A DNA stretch of 64,000 bases from Chryseobacterium sp. E1. GTDB taxonomy: Bacteria; Bacteroidota; Bacteroidia; Flavobacteriales; Weeksellaceae. Of this stretch, positions 19,594-29,582 are shown piece by piece. Under the pieces are notes generated by a model. That model was not told the DNA's origin, ran no database searches, and saw only the letters and a list, made by a program, of their open reading frames with translations. The translations under genes and the position numbers were made by a program. The stretch is taken from assembly GCA_019203745.1 (NCBI GenBank), contig CP078104.1, positions 1,054,001-1,118,000 on the forward strand. The letters run 5' to 3'. Within the stretch, counting starts at the first letter, position 1; the number at the start of each line of letters is the position of its first letter.

Positions 19594-20274
19594 ATGAACA
19601 GAATCGACAGGCTGATATCCGTACTCACCACTCTACAATCCAAAAAGTTTGTAACGGCTGATTATATTGCTGAAAAATATGAAATCAGCATCAGAACCGT
19701 GTACAGAGATATCAAGGCTTTGGGTGAAATCGGGGTTCCTATTGATTATGAACCACAGAAAGGCTATACTGTTTTACAGGGATTCTTTCTGCCTCCTGTT
19801 CTCCTGACAAGCGACGAAGCTAATGCACTGATCATGATTTCCAGACTTTCGGAACGCTATACGGATAAAACCATTCAGAAAAATGTTTCCAATGCGATTG
19901 ATAAAATAAAATCGGTTTTACGATACAGTGAAAAGGAAAAAGCAGAAATGCTTCAGGAAAAGATTGGAATCTATATTTCCCCGGAAACGGATCACAGTAA
20001 AGATTACCTTACCGTTATCCAGAATGCTATTGTTGGCAAGCATATTTTAAAAATCAATTATCTTAACAACCTGCAGGAAGCCAGTGAAAGGGAAATTGAA
20101 CCTATCAGCATGAGCTTTTATACCAACCAATGGCATCTGATCGCCTGGTGCTGGAAAAGAAATGAATACCGGGATTTTAAGGTATTGCAGATCCAGGATT
20201 TGAGGAATACAACCCAGCCATTTAGGAAAACGATACATTTTACATTGGAGGAGTATATTAATTCTTTATTGTAA
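19594..20274 (+). CDS. YafY-type transcriptional regulator (HTH_11 plus WYL)
   Basis: 226 aa, intact. N-terminal winged helix (MNRIDRLISVLTTLQSKKFV ... SIRTVYRDIKALGEIGVPI). The WYL domain follows, with ILKINYLNNLQEASEREIEPISM and FYTNQWHLIAWCWKRNEYRDF. WYL domains sense small ligands or nucleic acids. The target genes are unknown; the two genes downstream (zinc ribbon, HEAT repeat) are separated from it by about 235 nt and have their own promoter. Confidence 0.88.
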   Translation: MNRIDRLISVLTTLQSKKFVTADYIAEKYEISIRTVYRDIKALGEIGVPIDYEPQKGYTVLQGFFLPPVLLTSDEANALIMISRLSERYTDKTIQKNVSNAIDKIKSVLRYSEKEKAEMLQEKIGIYISPETDHSKDYLTVIQNAIVGKHILKINYLNNLQEASEREIEPISMSFYTNQWHLIAWCWKRNEYRDFKVLQIQDLRNTTQPFRKTIHFTLEEYINSLL

Positions 20275-20275
20275 G

Positions 20276-20440
20276 AGCATGGAAGCTGGAAGAGGGATGC
20301 TGGAAGTTTATTGCGGACAGATTACTTCTAAAAAATCATTCCAATTACTGGAGTAAAATAAAATTAACAGACTATAAACTTATCTCCCGACCTCCATAAC
20401 TTCACTCTTCCAACCTCAAGCTCCCCAACTTTATTTCTTT
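20276..20440. repeat. imperfect inverted repeat between WYL and zinc-ribbon genes
   Basis: GGAAGCTGGAAGAGGGATGC at the left and CTTCCAACCTCAAGCTCCCC at the right are roughly inverted copies, about 120 nt apart. The style of this low-complexity element resembles other intergenic repeats in this window. Confidence 0.35.
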
Positions 20441-20482
20441 TTTCCAAAAACAGACTGACATAAGGTTGACAGTCGCCCCCTA

Positions 20483-20490
20483 TACCTTTG
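20483..20490 (+). promoter_or_regulatory. TAnnTTTG promoter box for the zinc-ribbon gene
   Basis: TACCTTTG, 20 nt upstream of the ATG at 20511. An upstream TTG at 20465-20467 is a possible -33 element. Confidence 0.5.
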
Positions 20491-20510
20491 TCAAAAAAAT
20501 ATAATATAAC

Positions 20511-20773
20511 ATGGACAAAGTGTACAAAAATGCCAGAGCTGTAGTATGCCTCTGAAAAAATCTCCTAACAGAAGCGGCACCAATAGTGACGGTACCATCA
20601 GCACAAAATATTGCGGATATTGCTATGAAAAAGGACAATTCACCCAACCGGACATCACCGCAAAAGAAATGCAGGATTTTGTAAAGCATAAGATGAAAGA
20701 CATGGGCTTTCCCGGATTTCTGGCCGGTTTATTTTCGAAGGGAATTCCTAAATTAGAACGCTGGAAACATTAA
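20511..20773 (+). CDS. small zinc-ribbon protein
   Basis: About 87 aa. After restoring one A near 20532 the N-terminus reads MDKVYKKCQSCSMPLKK. The two knuckles CQSCSMPL and YCGYCYEKGQF give a Cys4 zinc ribbon of the putative zinc-ribbon family PF12674. The rest (DFVKHKMKDMGFPGFLAGLF) is helical. Cytosolic. It is followed after 11 nt by a HEAT-repeat gene, and the two share a promoter and a terminator. Function unknown. Confidence 0.8.
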
Positions 20774-20784
20774 AAACAAAGACT

Positions 20785-21301
20785 ATGACGATAGAAGAAC
20801 TTTTTAAAGACAAGGCTACAAAGGCAAAGGAAAAAACAGAGATCATCAGCCAATGGATTCTGGATACTTCCTTACCCATTGATGAACTCATTGCTTTTGC
20901 TGAGAAATCAAAAGATCGGTAAAAGGAACCTGTATTGAAGCAATGGAATATGCTACGAAACAGAACCCCAATCTTGCAGACGAAACCGTACTCACATTTG
21001 TCACCCAGACCCTTACAGAAAAAGCTCCCAGAATAAAATGGGAAAGCGCTAAGGTCATAGGAAATACCGCCCAATTATTTCCTGATAAGCTGGAAGATGC
21101 CATTACAAACCTGATCATCAATACAGAACACGAAGGAACTGTAGTACGCTGGAGCGCAGCATTTGCTCTGGGAGAAATTTTGAAATTGAAAACAAAATAC
21201 AATACTACCTTACTTCCGGCTCTTGAAAACATTAGTGAAAAAGAGGAAAAAACAGTATCAAAAAAATCTATCTTGATGCCATCAGGAAAACGAAGAAATA
21301 A
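20785..21301 (+). CDS. HEAT-repeat-like protein
   Basis: About 172 aa after restoring one C near 20920 and one A near 21266. Tandem helical pairs such as ETVLTFVTQTLTEKAPRIKW and VVRWSAAFALGEILKLK look like HEAT or ARM repeats, which usually bind proteins or nucleic acid. It is translated right after the zinc-ribbon gene (11-nt gap). No catalytic motif is seen. Confidence 0.6.
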
Positions 21302-21315
21302 TATTTTAATAGTAG

Positions 21316-21352
21316 AAGAGTCTGTCTCAAAAGTGAGACAGACTCTTTCTAT
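21316..21352 (+). terminator. terminator of the zinc-ribbon/HEAT operon
   Basis: AAGAGTCTGTCTC and GAGACAGACTCTT form a 13-bp stem with a 4-nt A-rich loop, followed by TTCT. It starts 15 nt after the stop codon. Confidence 0.85.
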
Positions 21353-21403
21353 TGAATTTTCTTCACCGTAAAAAATCTCACAAAGAGTCATATTATACGA
21401 TAT

Positions 21404-22989
21404 TTATCCTAATATCATCTCTTTGTCTATATCAATTTCCTCAAGAAAAACCTCATCATGTGAAATCACCAGCAAAGTACCGTGATAATCCTGATGGATG
21501 GAATTGGTGAGGATTTCTACGTTTTGAAGATCCAGATTATTGGTTGGTTCGTCAAGAATAATCATATCAGGAGCTTTGTTGCTGATGGAAAGTCCGCACA
21601 GAAGAAGACGCAGCCGCTCTCCCCACTCAGGACATCACAGTTTTTGTCCCAGGTTTCTTTTCCGAATAAAAATCTTGACAGCAATGTTTTCACTTCAGAT
21701 TCCTGCAATGCGTTGTCATTGAACTGTTGGGCAAAATCATAAACCGTCACATTCTTACCAATCAGAGAATATTCCTGATCAATATAGATGGTTTGAAAAT
21801 CAGATCTCGAGATCTTACCTGCGGAAGGTTCTAAATCTCCCAGCAATAAATTGATCAGCGTGGTTTTTCCTGAACCGTTGGGACCTTTAACAGAGATTCT
21901 GTCACCACTCCTGATTTCAAAATTCAGGTTTTCTTTCCAAAGATTTTTTCGGAATATTTATAGTTAATTTCTCCCGCAGAGATCAAAATTTTCCCGGAAT
22001 GCAGATTTGAATCATTAAAATTGACCTTCATCTGATCAGCATTTCTCACTGATGAACGTAAATCCCGTAAATCGCCGGAAATATCATTGATTTTCTCTGC
22101 ATGCACAGACTTTAATTTTGAAGATTTTTCTCTGCATTATTCCGCAGCGTATTCATCATAATTCTTGCCACCCCGGATTTTTCCTGCTTTCCTTTGCCTC
22201 TTGCATCCAGTTTTTGTTTCCGTTCCAATGTTTCACGCTCTTTTTCTTTAGCTTTTTCAGGGCCCTTTCTTTAGAATGGATATCATTTTGCAGCGCTTCA
22301 TTTTCAATTTCTTTTTGTCCGGCATAGAAGTCATAATTTCCGCCATAGGTGGCAATACCCTGATTACTCAGTTCAAAAATCGTATCAACAAGGTTTAATA
22401 ATGTTCTGTCATGGCTTACAATAACAACCGTTGCATCCGTTTTGCTGATAAGTTCATACAGTAATTTTCTACCTTCAAGGTCCAGATGGTTCGTTGGTTC
22501 ATCAGTATGATGATATCAGGCCGGTTGATCTGGATTCCTGCAAGAAAGACCTTGGTCTTTTGCCCCCGCTTAATGCATCCAGCTTTTGAGTCAGGCCAAA
22601 ATCTGCCAGTCCCCAATACTGTAAAGCAGCCTGAGAACGCTCTTCAATATCCCAGTCATCGTTCAGTGTTTCAAAATACCTTTCATCCACCTCGCCGTTG
22701 GTAATTTTTTGAAGGGCATTCAGCTTATGATCAATTTTCAGGGATTCAGCAATCGTAAGATGATTAAAATTCCCAAACATCTGGGGAACATAGAAAACTT
22801 CCCCTGTATGTTTATATCTCCGTTTAATGGTTGTATTTCGTCAGCGATTAATTTCAGCAGGGTAGATTTCCCCATACCGTTGTTTCCCACCAAAGCTGAT
22901 TTAGTGTGGGATGGTATCGTTAAATGAATATGATTGAATAGAAGATCTCCTCCCGGAAACCCAAAGGATATATTATGTAGTAAAATCAT
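21404..22989 (-). CDS. ABC-F family ATPase
   Basis: About 530 aa, with two ABC cassettes and no membrane segments. First cassette: Walker A GNNGMGKST, signature LSGGQ followed after repair by KTKVFLAG, and Walker B IILMDEPTNHLD. A charged linker (KKAKEKERETLERKQKLDARG) follows, then the second cassette with GPNGSGKTT and IILDEPTNNLD. ABC-F proteins act on ribosomes, as translation factors or antibiotic-resistance factors. Several single-base losses split the raw frame (near 21615, 21940, 22120, 22250, 22490, 22560 and 22800). Start ATG 22987-22989. Resistance cannot be inferred from sequence alone. Confidence 0.88.
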
Positions 22990-23157
22990 GATTTCTTTCT
23001 TAAAATGGTTAAACAGCGGTTACTCATGGGTTACCGTTTTATGGATTCTGAAAGAAATTATATCCTACATGTCTGTATTTATGGGTTTTGAAAGAACAAA
23101 GATAGTATAAATCCTGTATTAAACGCAAAAAGATTTTATTCAAAAATCAAAAATCCG

Positions 23158-23165
23158 TAACTTTG
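23158..23165 (+). promoter_or_regulatory. TAnnTTTG promoter box for hpt
   Basis: TAACTTTG, 18 nt upstream of the hpt ATG at 23184. The position of this box rules out translation starting upstream of it. Confidence 0.5.
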
Positions 23166-23183
23166 CCTCCTACTAAAAATTTT

Positions 23184-23738
23184 ATGGAAAGCATTAAAGT
23201 TCACGACAAAACTTTCGTTCCTTATTTAAAGGATGCCGAAATTCAGGAAATTGTAAAAGAGACAGCGTTAAGAATTTATGAAGATTACAAGGACGAAGTT
23301 CCTGTGTTCATTGGGGTTTTAAATGGGGTTATCATGTTCTTCTCAGATCTTTTAAAGTATTACCCGGGCGAGTGCGAAATTGCCTTCATTCAAATGAGTT
23401 CTTATGTAGGAACTGAATCTACAGGAATTGTTTATCAGAAAATGGAACTTACCAAAGATGTAAAGGACCGTCACATTATTCTTGTAGAAGATATCGTAGA
23501 TACAGGAAACACGGTTGAAAGTCTTTTCAAATACTTCAAAGAAACACAGCGTCCTAAATCTGTAAAACTGGCAAGTTTCTTATTGAAACCTGAGATCTAT
23601 AAGAAAGATTTCAAGCTTGACTATATCGGAAAGGAAATTCCTAACAAATTTGTACTTGGATATGGGCTTGATTATGATGAGCTGGGAAGAAACCTACCAA
23701 ATTTATATCAATTAGCAGACGGACAAATCAACCATTAA
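23184..23738 (+). CDS. hpt: hypoxanthine phosphoribosyltransferase
   Basis: 184 aa, intact. Purine salvage: hypoxanthine or guanine plus PRPP to the nucleotide. The PRPP-binding loop is ILVEDIVDTGNTVESL near residue 100, and LGYGLDYDELGRNLPNLY is the conserved C-terminal segment. The ATG at 23184 is chosen because upstream in-frame codons overlap the promoter box. It precedes adk and obgE on the same strand, a frequent flavobacterial order. Confidence 0.95.
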   Translation: MESIKVHDKTFVPYLKDAEIQEIVKETALRIYEDYKDEVPVFIGVLNGVIMFFSDLLKYYPGECEIAFIQMSSYVGTESTGIVYQKMELTKDVKDRHIILVEDIVDTGNTVESLFKYFKETQRPKSVKLASFLLKPEIYKKDFKLDYIGKEIPNKFVLGYGLDYDELGRNLPNLYQLADGQINH

Positions 23739-23739
23739 T

Positions 23740-23835
23740 ATGGCTATTAGCTTCTAGCTTCTGGCTATTAGCTTTTAAAATAAATTTCTAAAAAAGTAAT
23801 TATTAACTAAACAAAGCTAAAAGCAAAAAAGCAAA
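23740..23835. repeat. small intergenic repeat between hpt and adk
   Basis: GGCTATTAGCTT occurs twice in 30 nt with TAGCTTCTAGCTTC between, and AAAGCTAAAAGC further on forms an inverted partner. It looks like one of the degenerate hairpin elements of this genome. Confidence 0.35.
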
Positions 23836-23892
23836 CCGCTAAACACCGGAGACGGAAGCAAAAATGCCAATTGCAGGAAGCGAATAAAAATT

Positions 23893-24471
23893 ATGATAAA
23901 CATTGTTCTGTTCGGCCCTCCAGGAAGTGGAAAAGGAACGCAAGCTCAGAATCTGATCGAAAAATTCAATTTAAAACAGGTGTCAACGGGTGATCTTTTC
24001 AGATACAACATGAAAAATGATACTGACCTTGGAAAATTGGCTAAATCTTATATCGATAAGGGAGAATTGGTTCCGGATCAGGTAACAACAGATATGCTGA
24101 TTGATGAGATCAGAAAACCTACGGATACCAATGGCTTCATTTTTGACGGATATCCAAGAACAACTGCTCAGACAGAAGCTCTTGAAAAAATCGTTAAAGA
24201 AGAACTGAATGACGAGATTGATATCTGCCTTTCCCTGGTAGTAGAGGACAAAATTTTAGTTGAAAGACTTCTTAAAAGAGGAGAAACCAGCGGAAGATCT
24301 GACGACAGCAATGTAGAGATCATTGAAAACAGAATTAAAGAATATTACGCTAAAACAGCAGAAGTAGCCGAACTTTATAAGCAGCAGGGAAAATATGTAG
24401 AGGTAAACGGTGTAGGAGAAATTGATGAAATTTCCCAGAAACTTTTCGCTGAAGTAGAGAAAATTAAATAA
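23893..24471 (+). CDS. adk: adenylate kinase
   Basis: 192 aa, intact. Walker A GPPGSGKGTQ at residues 8-17, AMP-binding DGYPRT, lid arginines in KRGETSGRSDDS. It is the short form, without a zinc-binding lid, as is usual in Bacteroidota. It interconverts ATP, AMP and ADP. It follows hpt after 154 nt containing a repeat. Confidence 0.96.
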   Translation: MINIVLFGPPGSGKGTQAQNLIEKFNLKQVSTGDLFRYNMKNDTDLGKLAKSYIDKGELVPDQVTTDMLIDEIRKPTDTNGFIFDGYPRTTAQTEALEKIVKEELNDEIDICLSLVVEDKILVERLLKRGETSGRSDDSNVEIIENRIKEYYAKTAEVAELYKQQGKYVEVNGVGEIDEISQKLFAEVEKIK

Positions 24472-24475
24472 TCGG

Positions 24476-24530
24476 GGTCCGGGATACGGGATTATATTTT
24501 CGTCCCGTAGCTCGCAACTCGTAACAAATA
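24476..24530. repeat. imperfect inverted repeat between adk and obgE
   Basis: GGGATACGGGAT and GTCCCGTAGC are the inverted arms around an A/T loop, followed by TCGCAACTCGTAAC. It is another hairpin-type intergenic element. Confidence 0.4.
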
Positions 24531-24534
24531 CTAT

Positions 24535-25514
24535 ATGTCTAACTTTGTAGATTACGTAAAAATCCATTGTAAAAGCGGACACGGAGGTGCAGGTTCTGCC
24601 CACCTTCGCCGTGAAAAGTATATTCCTAAAGGGGGTCCCGATGGTGGCGACGGAGGTCGCGGCGGACACGTCATTATGAGAGGAAATGCTCAGGAATGGA
24701 CTTTACTTCCGCTTCGATATACCCGCCATATAAAAGCAGAGCGTGGTGAAAACGGAGCAAAAAACCAGCTTACCGGTGCAGACGGTTCTGATATTTATAT
24801 TGATGTTCCCATCGGAACTATCGCTAAAAATGAGGACGGAGAAATTATCGGCGAGATCCTTGAAGACAAACAGGAAATCATCCTGATGGAAGGTGGAAAA
24901 GGTGGAAAAGGAAACGAACACTTCAAATCTTCCACCAATCAGACTCCAAGGTATGCACAACCTGGAATGGATGGCCAGGAAGGGTATGTAGTCTTCGAAC
25001 TTAAAATTTTGGCTGATGTAGGACTCGTTGGTTTCCCTAACGCCGGAAAATCTACGCTTCTGGCTTCTGTTTCAGCAAAACCCAAAATTGCCAACTATGC
25101 CTTCACTACTTTGACACCTAACCTTGGGATCGTGGATTACAGGAATTACAAATCTTTTGTAATGGCTGATATCCCGGGAATCATTGAAGGAGCGGCGGAA
25201 GGAAAAGGTTTGGGACACAGATTCCTTAGACATATTGAAAGAAACTCTATCCTGTTATTTTTAATTCCGGCTGATTCTGAAGATCACTATCAGGAGTTTA
25301 AAATTCTGGAAAATGAACTGAAGGAGTACAATCCTGAGCTTCTGGATAAAGATTTCATTGTTTCTGTTTCAAAAGCCGATCTTCTGGATGATGAACTGAA
25401 AAAGAAATTGCTGCCGAATTCCCTGAAAACAAGCAACCGCTTTTCTTCTCAGGGGTTACAGGAGAAGGACTGACAGAACTGAAAGATGCTATCTGGAAGC
25501 AATTACACGGATAA
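24535..25514 (+). CDS. obgE: Obg family GTPase
   Basis: About 326 aa. N-terminal glycine-rich Obg fold ([30 protein letters not shown]), then the G domain: G1 [10 protein letters not shown]3 DIPG, G4 as SKAD in [11 protein letters not shown]. One A is missing near 25399; repair gives [20 protein letters not shown] and the C-terminal WKQLHG. It acts in late 50S ribosome assembly and the stress response. It is the third gene of hpt-adk-obgE. Confidence 0.96.
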
Positions 25515-25544
25515 AAGCAACTTTAAATCAGATAAAAATACTAT

Positions 25545-25577
25545 AAAGAGGAGCAATATTGCTTCTCTTTGTTTTTC
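25545..25577 (+). terminator. terminator of obgE
   Basis: AAAGAGGAGCAAT and ATTGCTTCTCTTT are near-perfect inverted arms, followed by GTTTTT. Confidence 0.85.
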
Positions 25578-25651
25578 CCCTTATCATCTGTAATCAACCT
25601 TCGGTTTATGAGTTGGAACAATTATTGAAAGATTCCTTCAAAATATACGTT

Positions 25652-26107
25652 ATGAAATATCTGCTAGGCCTTTGTGCATTTATATTGTTATTCTCCTGTA
25701 ATTCTCAGAAGGTCAATTCCAAATATTCTAAAATTGAATATGAGGCCACTCCATGCTTTGGATTCTGCCCGGTTTTTAAAATGACGATCAATCCGGATAG
25801 AACGGCAGTTTTTGAAGCAGAACATTTTAACTTCAGCGACAAACCTTCGAAGGATGAATTCTCCAAGCCCCGTGAAGGAACTTTTAAGGGAACAATCAAA
25901 GAAGAAGATTATAACAAACTGATCAGTCTATTGGATAATCTGAATGTAAAGAGCCTGAATGATAAATATGGTAAACACAATATTACAGATCTTCCGACTT
26001 CTTATTTAAGAATCAATTTTGCGGACGGTACTGTAAAGAATGTGGAAGATTATGGAAAACAAGGTACTGAAAAGCTTTCAGAGGTGTATGCATTTTTGAG
26101 AATCTGA
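25652..26107 (+). CDS. DUF6438 domain lipoprotein
   Basis: 151 aa, intact. The ATG at 25652 begins a lipoprotein signal MKYLLGLCAFILLFSC. The mature part has ATPCFGFCPVFKMTI, the CFGxCP motif of DUF6438. It ends in a segment with NVEDYGKQGTEKL. Probably outer-membrane attached. Function unknown. Confidence 0.8.
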   Translation: MKYLLGLCAFILLFSCNSQKVNSKYSKIEYEATPCFGFCPVFKMTINPDRTAVFEAEHFNFSDKPSKDEFSKPREGTFKGTIKEEDYNKLISLLDNLNVKSLNDKYGKHNITDLPTSYLRINFADGTVKNVEDYGKQGTEKLSEVYAFLRI

Positions 26108-26161
26108 GAAAGAATCAGCAATGGACTAAGGTAAATTAAGTGTTATAAAAATATTTTAAGC

Positions 26162-26169
26162 TATCTTTG
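26162..26169 (+). promoter_or_regulatory. TAnnTTTG promoter box
   Basis: TATCTTTG, 61 nt upstream of the barrel gene ATG at 26230. The leader contains a short hairpin (AATAATTCC / GGAATTATT). Confidence 0.5.
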
Positions 26170-26229
26170 CACAATAATTCCTTCCTTCGGGAGGAATTAT
26201 TATTTTATAAAACTATTAATCATTAAAAC

Positions 26230-26852
26230 ATGAAAAAAGGTATTCTATTTATTTTATTGTTAGCTGTTTCGCCCTTTATCAATGCGCAAAGTTCATCCAT
26301 GAGTTTTGGGGTGAAAGGAGGATATACCTTATCCAGCATGAAATTCTTTGACACACAACTAGATTCAAAATCTTATTTCTACGCAGGTATTCTGGCCGAG
26401 CAGCCTTTATCTTCTAAGTTTGGTTTACAGGCCGAGGTATTATATACGCAACTGGGCGGTAAGGAAAGCTATCCCGGTGTTCAGTTAATAGGTAATGAAA
26501 TTGTGAATGTGGGAGATATGAAATTTGAATATAGACTCAATCAGATACAGGTTCCCGTTTCTTTGAAGTATTATTTTATTCCCAATCTTTCTGCTTCTGT
26601 AGGGATGAATATAGGATTTAATATATCCTCCAAAGTAACAACAGACACTATTTTCAACGGTGAGGTCACTGCTAATTCAGAAGGAACCAAAACGTTAAAC
26701 TTCTTCCCTTTTCTGGGTACTGAATATAAGATTAATGAGAAGTTTTTGTGGATGCCCGTTATCATTTCAACTTCTTTGAAACCAACAAAGAGAATGCTGT
26801 TCCCACAAAAATCGGATTTTTACAGGCCGGTGTAGGATACAGATTCAAGTAA
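26230..26852 (+). CDS. PorT-like outer-membrane beta-barrel protein
   Basis: About 207 aa. Sec signal MKKGILFILLLAVSPFINAQ, then alternating strands typical of the small Bacteroidota barrel family: FGVKGGYTLSSMKFFD, KFGLQAEVLYTQLGGK, VPVSLKYYFIP. One T is missing near 26748; repair gives VDARYHFNFFETNK and the final strand GFLQAGVGYRFK. Substrate unknown. Confidence 0.85.
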
Positions 26853-26868
26853 GGTACAAAGTTTTAAT

Positions 26869-26900
26869 AAAAAGGCTGTCTGATTAGGCAGCCTTTCCTA
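26869..26900 (+). terminator. terminator of the barrel gene
   Basis: AAAGGCTG and CAGCCTTT form the stem, 16 nt past the stop codon, followed by a pyrimidine-rich tract. Confidence 0.8.
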
Positions 26901-26991
26901 TTTTCTTTCAGGATTTAAACCTAAAAAACAGATAAAATCAGAACAACAGAAGGCTTATCAACAGGATATAAATTCTTAAAAATATTTAAGC

Positions 26992-26999
26992 TACCTTTG
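26992..26999 (+). promoter_or_regulatory. TAnnTTTG promoter box for the helicase gene
   Basis: TACCTTTG, 58 nt upstream of the helicase start. Its context (AATATTTAAGCTACCTTTGC) is nearly the same as that of the box at 26162. Confidence 0.5.
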
Positions 27000-27057
27000 C
27001 AAAACGTAATTCTTTCAAACAGAGGGAATTTTTATTTAAAATTTTAAAATAATTCAT

Positions 27058-28366
27058 TTGAATTTTACAGACTTAAACTTAATAGAACCTATTGCAAAGG
27101 CAATCCAGGAGCAGGGATACACGACTCCCACTCCTATTCAGGAAAGATCTATTCCTGAAATCTTAGAAGGCAGAGACTTTTTAGGTTGTGCCCAAACCGG
27201 AACAGGGAAAACGGCTGCTTTTTCTATCCCAATCTTACAGAACTTATCCAAAAATAAAATCCCCAACCGTCATATAAAAGCATTAATCCTCACTCCTACA
27301 AGGGAGCTGGCGATTCAGATTGAAGAAAATATTAATGCTTACGGTAAATATCTCCCGTTGAAACAACTTGTTATTTTCGGAGGGTAAAACAGGGAAACCA
27401 GGAAGCTGCTTTGAAAAAAGGGGTTGATATTCTGGTAGCCACACCGGGAAGACTTCTTGATTTTATTGCCCAGGGAATTATCAGTCTGAAGAACCTTGAG
27501 ATCTTTGTACTTGATGAAGCAGACAGAATGCTTGATATGGGATTTGTACATGATGTGAAAAGAATCATTAAGCTCTTGCCTCAGAAAAGACAGACTTTAT
27601 TTTTCTCAGCAACAATGCCCGGTGAAATCCAGAAGCTGGCCAATTCTATCCTGAATAATCCGGTAAAAGTAGAAGTAACACCGGTTTCTTCTACCGCAGA
27701 TACGATTAAACAATCCGTATACTTTGTAGAAAGAGAAAATAAGCTGAATCTGCTATCCCATATTCTGAAAAACGATATTGCAGACTCAGTACTGGTATTC
27801 TCAAGAACAAAACACGGGGCTGATAAAATTGCCAGAAAGCTTCAAAAGATAATATTTCAGCTGAGGCTATTCACGGTAATAAATCTCAGAATGCAAGACA
27901 GAATGCCCTGAATAACTTCAAATCAGGAAAAACAAGGATTCTGGTGGCTACAGATATTGCAGCAAGAGGAATTGATATTGATGAATTGAAATTCGTGATC
28001 AATTTTGAATTATCCGATGTTTCCGAAACCTATGTACACCGTATCGGAAGAACAGGAAGAGCGGGGGCTGAAGGTACATCGATCTCTTTTGTAGACGGAC
28101 TGGATCTTTTAAACCTAAAAAACACGGAAAAACTAATCGGTAAGAAGATTCCGGTGATCAAGAATCATCCGTTCCATACTGATGACCTGGTAGCACAGAA
28201 AAGGGATTCTAACAATAAGCCTGTTCCTTCAGGAGGTGCTGAGAAACCAAAAGCATCCAATGGGAATGGTTCAAGGTCAAATAACAACCGTAAAAAGCCA
28301 TCCTCACCTACTGCCTCAGTGGGATATAAGAAGCCTAAGAATAAGAATTTCACAAGGAAAAAATAA
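27058..28366 (+). CDS. DEAD-box RNA helicase, RhlE-like
   Basis: About 436 aa. Q motif TPTPIQ, motif I AQTGTGKT, Ia PTREL, motif [15 protein letters not shown], motif III SAT, motif [11 protein letters not shown] and motif [13 protein letters not shown] basic tail rich in Asn, Lys and Ser ([17 protein letters not shown]) ends in NFTRKK. One G is missing near 27385 and one base near 27850. The start appears to be TTG (27058-27060); no in-frame ATG fits the family start. Likely in ribosome assembly or RNA turnover. Confidence 0.93.
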
Positions 28367-28369
28367 AAG

Positions 28370-28402
28370 AAAAAGTTTCTCAGTATTGGGAAACTTTTTT
28401 TT
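28370..28402 (+). terminator. terminator of the RhlE-like gene
   Basis: AAAAGTTTC and GAAACTTTT pair around TCAGTATTGG-type loop, followed by a long T run, 6 nt after the stop. Confidence 0.85.
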
Positions 28403-28425
28403 GTTATATGATCTTTAATTTCTTT

Positions 28426-29579
28426 TCAGTTTTCATTCAAGCTATTTCGAACTGTAAAACAATATCCGATGATAGAGAAAGGTAGACAGGCTGCCAGATA
28501 AGTTGTAGAAAAGAAGTTATTCTGATAGGAAATGTCTAAGGTGAGATACTGTTCACCCACAAAAAACAGCATAATTAAAAAGGTAATATAGGCTGAAAAG
28601 TAAAATACGGTCTGAATTTTTTTAACATAGAATGCTGCGATGATTGCCAACACCACGAAGAACAGCATTACAAATTTATTGCTTTGTCCCTGAAGGGTTA
28701 AAGGATTGTAATGCAGAAGATGGTCAATACTTTTTGCCGGCAAAAGTACAGTTGCCAGTAATACCGTTACTATGAGTAAAAAGCTTACTCCAAACTTTAT
28801 TTTCTTTTCCCATGAAGTGACTATAAAAGGCTGAAGGAGGAAAATAATCAAAGGAATTACCACCACACTCCTTGTAAGACACAGAAGCCCTGTGCACAGT
28901 CCCAATAAGACAGGTTTCTGAAAGTAATCATGTTTGAATCTACTGCTCCAGAACAGGATAAACGCCGCAGCAATAATAAACGATGAAATAAAATCGCTTT
29001 TGCAAACCACCTCATAGATATAAGCAAGGGATATTCCCAACATGAGTATGGCTTTAAACCTGATCAGGTTATTCTTAAATTCAACCAAAACAGTGTATGA
29101 AAACAGGAGAAAAGCTGCTACCTGAAGATACCCTACATTACCCAAAAAGTAAAATATGCCGGATAACGCCAACTGCCCCGGAAGGTAAGAAGATAAATTA
29201 CCCATAAAATTAGGCGTATCATAAATATATTTCCCTTTAAACCAGTATTCTAATGAAAATTCCAACGTCTGCCACCTGTCTATATTCATTTTGTACGGAT
29301 CTTTCATGACATGACATAAACCGATATAAGCTATACTGATAAAGGCGATAAGGATATAAACCAGTTTTCCGGTCCATATTTTCTTAAACTGAGACCATTT
29401 TTCCAGGGAAAACAGGAATGCATTTGCCACAAAGAAAACTGCAGCCAAAAGACTGAGGGGCACAAAAGACTGCCTGATCCCATACTTTGTAAGGAACAAA
29501 AGATTCACTATAAAATAAACCGCAAACAGTAAACTGCCATTTAACCGGTTATTTTTACGGGTTCCAGCAATCTGTTCAT
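28426..29579 (-). CDS. polytopic membrane protein of unknown family
   Basis: About 384 aa and strongly hydrophobic, with about ten predicted membrane segments. A longer soluble loop after the second contains DPYKMNIDRWQTLEFSLEYWFKGKYIYD. Such D-W-rich loops occur in GT-C-type glycosyltransferases and in DUF2029-type proteins, but I cannot place it. One A is missing near 29556; the ATG at 29577-29579 then gives MNRLLEPVKNNRLNGSLL. It starts 3 nt after tatD, so it is co-transcribed. Confidence 0.65.
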
Positions 29580-29582
29580 TGA

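Noticed and set aside
19446..19643. Reverse-strand open frame with SHCERSEAISIS
   Set aside because: It reads through a dispersed intergenic repeat and the start of the WYL gene; this peptide is a known spurious annotation.
21540..22704. Several forward-strand frames opposite the ABC-F gene
   Set aside because: They are antisense to well-recognised Walker and signature motifs and have no coding features of their own.
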